60,499 bases of DNA from an uncultured Myxococcales bacterium (GTDB lineage: Bacteria; Myxococcota_A; UBA9042; DTJE01): positions 1 through 60,499 of the forward strand of contig CAINDP010000200.1 in assembly GCA_903847405.1 (NCBI GenBank), read 5' to 3'. The translations under genes and the position numbers were made by a program. The notes beneath the pieces were generated by a model, which was given only the letters and a program-made list of their open reading frames with translations, had not been told where the DNA came from and did not search any database. Below are positions 57,649-60,499 of this stretch, piece by piece. How positions within the stretch are numbered: position 1 is the stretch's first letter; each line of letters begins with the position of its first letter.

Positions 57649-59978
57649 GGCTTCACTCCCGCGTTCGCGGCCCGCACCAGGCCTTCGATCGCCTTGACCA
57701 CCTTCGACGTGCACGCGACCTCGGGAAGGAACCCGCAGCCCTCGAAGGACTGCAGCGTCACCCGGTCGGACGCCGACGTCGCCAGGGCACCATAGGCATC
57801 GACGGCCGCCTGCGTAAGGCCTGCGGGCACCACGATCAGAAAGCGGGCACGGGATTCGGCCGGGACGAAGCGAACCTCGGGGCGGTCCAGCAGCGCGATC
57901 GCACGATCCTCCCGTGCCGCGTCCCAGGCCAGGCCCAGGGCCTCGGCCGGTTCGGCCTTGCCGGCCATCGCCGGGGCGAACAGGCGCGCCAGGTAGGCGT
58001 TCAGCGCCGCGGGTGCGAACCGGGCACGGGTTTCCAGGATCGACGCCACCAGGCCCTGGAAGGGCGGCTTCAGCGCAACGCGGAGCGCATCGTCCACCTC
58101 CTGGAGGCGACCGGGAAGCGGCGCCATCAGGGCCGCCACGCCCGCGACCGCGTCGGGCAGGGCCGCGGCCAGCGACAGGGCCCAGGTTCCGCCCAGGCCC
58201 CGGGACAACAGGACGACCCGACCGCCGCCCAGCGCCTGCCGCACGCACTCGATCTGCGCGGGCTGCACCAGGCCTGCCGCCGCAGGCGCCCCGTCGACGG
58301 GGACGGGGGACACGAACGCGACGACCGCGTCATCAGCCAGGTCCTCCAGGGACGGCCAGGCCCACGTCAGGTCCATGGCCGGTCCGCCGGGCAGGACCAC
58401 GACCAGGGGCCCCTTCTTGCCGATCACCTTCGTCGAAAGCCCCTCGCAGGCGATCTCCCGCACCTTGCCGGGCGCCTTCCGCTTCGGCGCGGCCAGGTAC
58501 TCCACACCACCCTTGCGGGGCTCGGCCAGGGACAGCACCCAGGCGGCCTCCAGGGCAGCCGCGGCGACTTCGGGTTCCTTGTGGCCCAGCAATTTCGCCA
58601 CGATCGCGGCGTCGTCACGCCCGCCCAGGAACCCCAGGATGCGGATCGCCATGGTCGCGACGACCGGCTCTTCGTAGGTCGCCATGCGCCGCGCCAGGGG
58701 CAGGATCGTCAGGTCGTCCAGCCTCCATGCGACTTCCAGGGCCCTCCGACGCAGCGGGGCCTCCCCGTCCTCCTCCGCGATTTCGCGCAGGTGCTTCAGC
58801 AGGTTGGTCGCCTGGGACGACTCGACCGCGTCCAGACCCGCCCGGCGCATCCGCGCGTCCGGGCTGGACAGCGCCTCCCGGAAGGTCTCCTCGACCTCGA
58901 CCGAGGGGTAGGCGGCCAGCAGCCCCAGCAGGACCTGGCGGTCCACCGAACCGCCCCCGGCCAGGAAGCGCTTCTGCAAGGCATCCCGGGCTTCCGGGGA
59001 CCGGAACTTCTTCAGGAATTCGATGGCGAACGCCCGGATGCGGGCCGACGGGTGGTCCAGCAGCGGCAGCACGCCGGGAATCGCGACGCCTCCCAGCACA
59101 TGCAGGCACGAACGGACGCCTTCGGATCGCGCATCGCCGGTCCGGATGGCGAAGATCAGGCCCTCCAGTGCGGCGGCGCCGCGCCCCTGCAGCAGGGTGC
59201 ACGCCAGGTCGCGGTCGGCCGGCTGCTCCAGCGCCAGGCGCAGGGTCGGCACCGAGTCCAGGCCGGTCAGGACCACCACGCTGTTCAGCAGGTCGGCCCG
59301 GAACGACGCGTCGCCTTCGGGCCGGGACGATTCCTCGGCGTAGGCCTGGACCAGGCACTCGCCGGTTTCCGCGGGGCGCGCGGCCATCATCGTCGCAAGG
59401 GCCTCGTGGCGCAGCCGGTCGCTGCCCGACAGGATGAAGCGGCACGCGGTGCGGGCGGCCGAGGCATCCCGCCAGTTCCGCGCGATTTCCAGAACCCGCA
59501 GGGCGATCCGCTCGGCGGCCGGGTTCTTCAACGGGTCGGGCAGACTGCGCAGCAGGTTCGCCATCGCACCGGACATTGCGGCGCAACGCATCACGTCGGT
59601 CGTCTGGAACAGCATGGCCTCGGTGACGCCCGGACGCGCGATCCCGACCAGGCTCGCCGCATATGCGCACCCTTCCGGACCACGGCCATCCAGGAGCCCC
59701 AGGACGCGGCCCGCGAACTCGGCGTCGGCAGGCGCCTTCCCCAGGGCGTCGGTCAGCAACCGGGCCTGCTTCGTCAGCAGATCGGGCTGCCCTTCCAGCC
59801 AGTTGGTCGCCGCGGCAAGGTCCTCGCCCTGGGCGGTCGCCAGCAGTTTCACCGCCTGGTCGGCCGTGCGAACCTTCACCACCGGCTTCACTGCAGGCTT
59901 CGACAGCGCCGTTCCGGCCACCGCCAGGGGAAGAATCACCACCGCCGCCACGAACCAACGACCGACCGCGCGCACCAT
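57645..59978 (-). CDS. Secreted HEAT-repeat protein with catalytically dead alpha/beta-hydrolase-like domain
   Basis: A 777-residue protein with a signal peptide or anchor (about 8-26). Most of residues 60-480 are HEAT-like helical pairs (LEGLIFAIRTGDARSEGVRSCLHVLGGVAIPG, RIRAFAIEFLKKFRSPEARDAL). Residues about 505-770 fold like an alpha/beta hydrolase: LVVVLPGG (oxyanion strand), then the nucleophile-elbow position VVLLSRGLGGTWAL, where the catalytic Ser of GxSxG is replaced by Gly594 (SRGLGG, 592-597), and a late segment with RFLIVVPAG. It is likely a scaffold, not an enzyme. It is first in the train, and its stop overlaps moxR as GTGA. The ATG at 59978 follows GGAGG. Confidence 0.75.
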   Translation of the reverse strand: MVRAVGRWFVAAVVILPLAVAGTALSKPAVKPVVKVRTADQAVKLLATAQGEDLAAATNWLEGQPDLLTKQARLLTDALGKAPADAEFAGRVLGLLDGRGPEGCAYAASLVGIARPGVTEAMLFQTTDVMRCAAMSGAMANLLRSLPDPLKNPAAERIALRVLEIARNWRDASAARTACRFILSGSDRLRHEALATMMAARPAETGECLVQAYAEESSRPEGDASFRADLLNSVVVLTGLDSVPTLRLALEQPADRDLACTLLQGRGAAALEGLIFAIRTGDARSEGVRSCLHVLGGVAIPGVLPLLDHPSARIRAFAIEFLKKFRSPEARDALQKRFLAGGGSVDRQVLLGLLAAYPSVEVEETFREALSSPDARMRRAGLDAVESSQATNLLKHLREIAEEDGEAPLRRRALEVAWRLDDLTILPLARRMATYEEPVVATMAIRILGFLGGRDDAAIVAKLLGHKEPEVAAAALEAAWVLSLAEPRKGGVEYLAAPKRKAPGKVREIACEGLSTKVIGKKGPLVVVLPGGPAMDLTWAWPSLEDLADDAVVAFVSPVPVDGAPAAAGLVQPAQIECVRQALGGGRVVLLSRGLGGTWALSLAAALPDAVAGVAALMAPLPGRLQEVDDALRVALKPPFQGLVASILETRARFAPAALNAYLARLFAPAMAGKAEPAEALGLAWDAAREDRAIALLDRPEVRFVPAESRARFLIVVPAGLTQAAVDAYGALATSASDRVTLQSFEGCGFLPEVACTSKVVKAIEGLVRAANAGVKP

Positions 59979-60388
59979 CGCCAGGCCTCCATCCGGGAGT
60001 CACGACCCGCCCCGGCGAGGGGGCCGGGCCGCCGGGGCGTAGTGTATCACGGCACCCGCGCCGGACAGCGATCCACGCCGCGGGACGCCCCTGTCATGTG
60101 CGCGGGAAAATGGGGACAGACACCAATTTCCGAAAAGCGGGGAAACACATCACTTTCCGAGCCGCACGGAAGGCAGCCGCCGCAATCGCCGCGCAGGAAG
60201 ATCCGGGCAGATCGGGGACTTGGGAAATCGGTGTCTGTCCCCATTTTCGGAAGCTCATGGCACATCGGGGACTTGGGAAATCGGTGTCTGTCCCCATTTT
60301 CGGACTGTCCCGGATGGGCGACGGGGTGGTCTATGACAAGGAAAGGATTGGGGGTTTAGGGGAGAACCGGGGTGAAGGGGACGTGGGA
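59979..60388. other. Non-coding region upstream of the operon, containing repeat cluster
   Basis: These 410 bp carry no gene. They hold the probable leader and promoter of the HEAT-MoxR operon (a weak TACACT-like box near 60041 on the minus strand, no clear -35) and the TGTCCCCATTTT-type repeat cluster at 60106-60304. The last 80 bases lie 3' of the RNA-binding protein gene and show no T-rich terminator. Confidence 0.5.
60106..60304. repeat. Cluster of REP-like TGTCTGTCCCCATTTTCGGA repeats
   Basis: Two 41-bp copies in the same orientation at 60211-60251 and 60264-60304 share ATCGGGGACTTGGGAAATCGG followed by TGTCTGTCCCCATTTTCGGA. An inverted copy of the core is at 60106-60131 and a degenerate fourth copy at 60137-60160. 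Inverted pairs of this kind resemble REP/REPIN elements that are mobilised by Y1 REP-associated transposases elsewhere in a genome. Confidence 0.75.
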
Positions 60389-60499
60389 CTAGTAGCGGTC
60401 GCGACTGCCGCGCTCGCGGTTCGGGCCGTAGCCGCCGCGCTCGCCGAAGCCCCGATCACGGTCGCCGCCGCCGCCGAAGCCGCCGCGATCGCCGCCGCC
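60389..60499 (-). CDS. RNA-binding protein, C-terminal Gly/Arg-rich tail (partial)
   Basis: The last 36 codons of a gene that enters from the right. The tail is Gly, Arg, Asp and Phe-rich (GGDRGGFGGGGDRDRGFG, ending SRDRY), the pattern at the end of bacterial RRM-type cold-inducible RNA-binding proteins. The RRM itself is outside the window. The identification rests only on composition. Confidence 0.6.
   Translation of the reverse strand, partial: GGGDRGGFGGGGDRDRGFGERGGYGPNRERGSRDRY

Noticed and set aside
60106-60304. Insertion sequence remnant
   Set aside because: No transposase fragment was found in any frame; the repeats are short and in both orientations, which fits REP-like elements better.

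Overview
The window is about 60 kb of very GC-rich, gene-dense bacterial chromosome with no rRNA, tRNA, CRISPR array or intact transposase. Several traits suggest a member of the Myxococcota or a related former deltaproteobacterial lineage: two Hanks-type Ser/Thr kinases, a secreted amidase with a MYXO-CTERM-like tail, two secreted Cys-rich proteins with MopE-type CNGxDDDCDG repeats, many lipoproteins, and an archaeal/eukaryotic-type prolyl-tRNA synthetase. Placement is by inference, because no marker phylogeny could be run.

Layout, left to right. (1) 112-2452 (-): rpmE, a DUF1385 membrane gene and prfA, with 4-base start/stop overlaps. (2) 2646-10202: a Ser/Thr kinase carrying a pseudopilin-like C-terminal domain, a multidomain murein amidase, a cardiolipin synthase and a GT39-like glycosyltransferase. 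(3) 10335-13951 (+): ftsE, ftsX, an EnvC-like activator and a YibQ-like deacetylase homologue. (4) 13961-17512 (-): the classic rpmH-rnpA-yidD-yidC-jag cluster. (5) 17636-22394: a MopE-repeat/formylglycine-generating-enzyme-like lipoprotein, a CDF metal transporter, a UPF0045 protein, an orphan antitoxin-like ORF and a 203-bp non-coding element with terminal inverted repeats. (6) 22395-25222 (-): proS and ahcY. (7) 25348-28766 (+): folK, a lipoprotein, a UPF0104 membrane protein and an outer-membrane barrel. (8) 28973-40627: metabolic and housekeeping genes (rocD, rsmI, ilvE, thpR) among lipoproteins, a DnaJ-TPR protein, a Gly-rich MopE-like surface protein and a PEGA-domain kinase. (9) 40791-44884 (+): a DUF2194-like polysaccharide deacetylase overlapping a TPR/outer-membrane-barrel gene, a likely exopolysaccharide modification and export pair. 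(10) 44872-46185: a DUF4395 gene with a palindromic operator, and lexA with its own SOS box. (11) 46201-59978 (-): ten closely spaced genes (HEAT/pseudo-hydrolase, MoxR, DUF58, TgpA-like transglutaminase, miaB, DUF151 nuclease, pssA, a Tat-exported protein, a VWA-like protein, and an amidase with an M23-like region). (12) The right edge has a cluster of TGTCCCCATTTT repeats and the C-terminus of a Gly/Arg-rich RNA-binding protein.

The recurring theme is envelope construction: murein hydrolases and their regulators (FtsEX-EnvC, two amidases), phospholipid synthesis (cls, pssA), membrane protein insertion (yidC/yidD/jag), surface glycan processing and abundant surface proteins. The most unusual items are the kinase-pseudopilin fusion, the MoxR-DUF58-transglutaminase train that includes a HEAT protein fused to a hydrolase lacking its nucleophile, the MopE/FGE fusion, the DUF2194-barrel pair, and three kinds of non-coding repeat structure. 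Several strong sigma70-like promoters (TTGACN, 16-18 bp, TANNNT) can be placed by eye and help decide gene starts.
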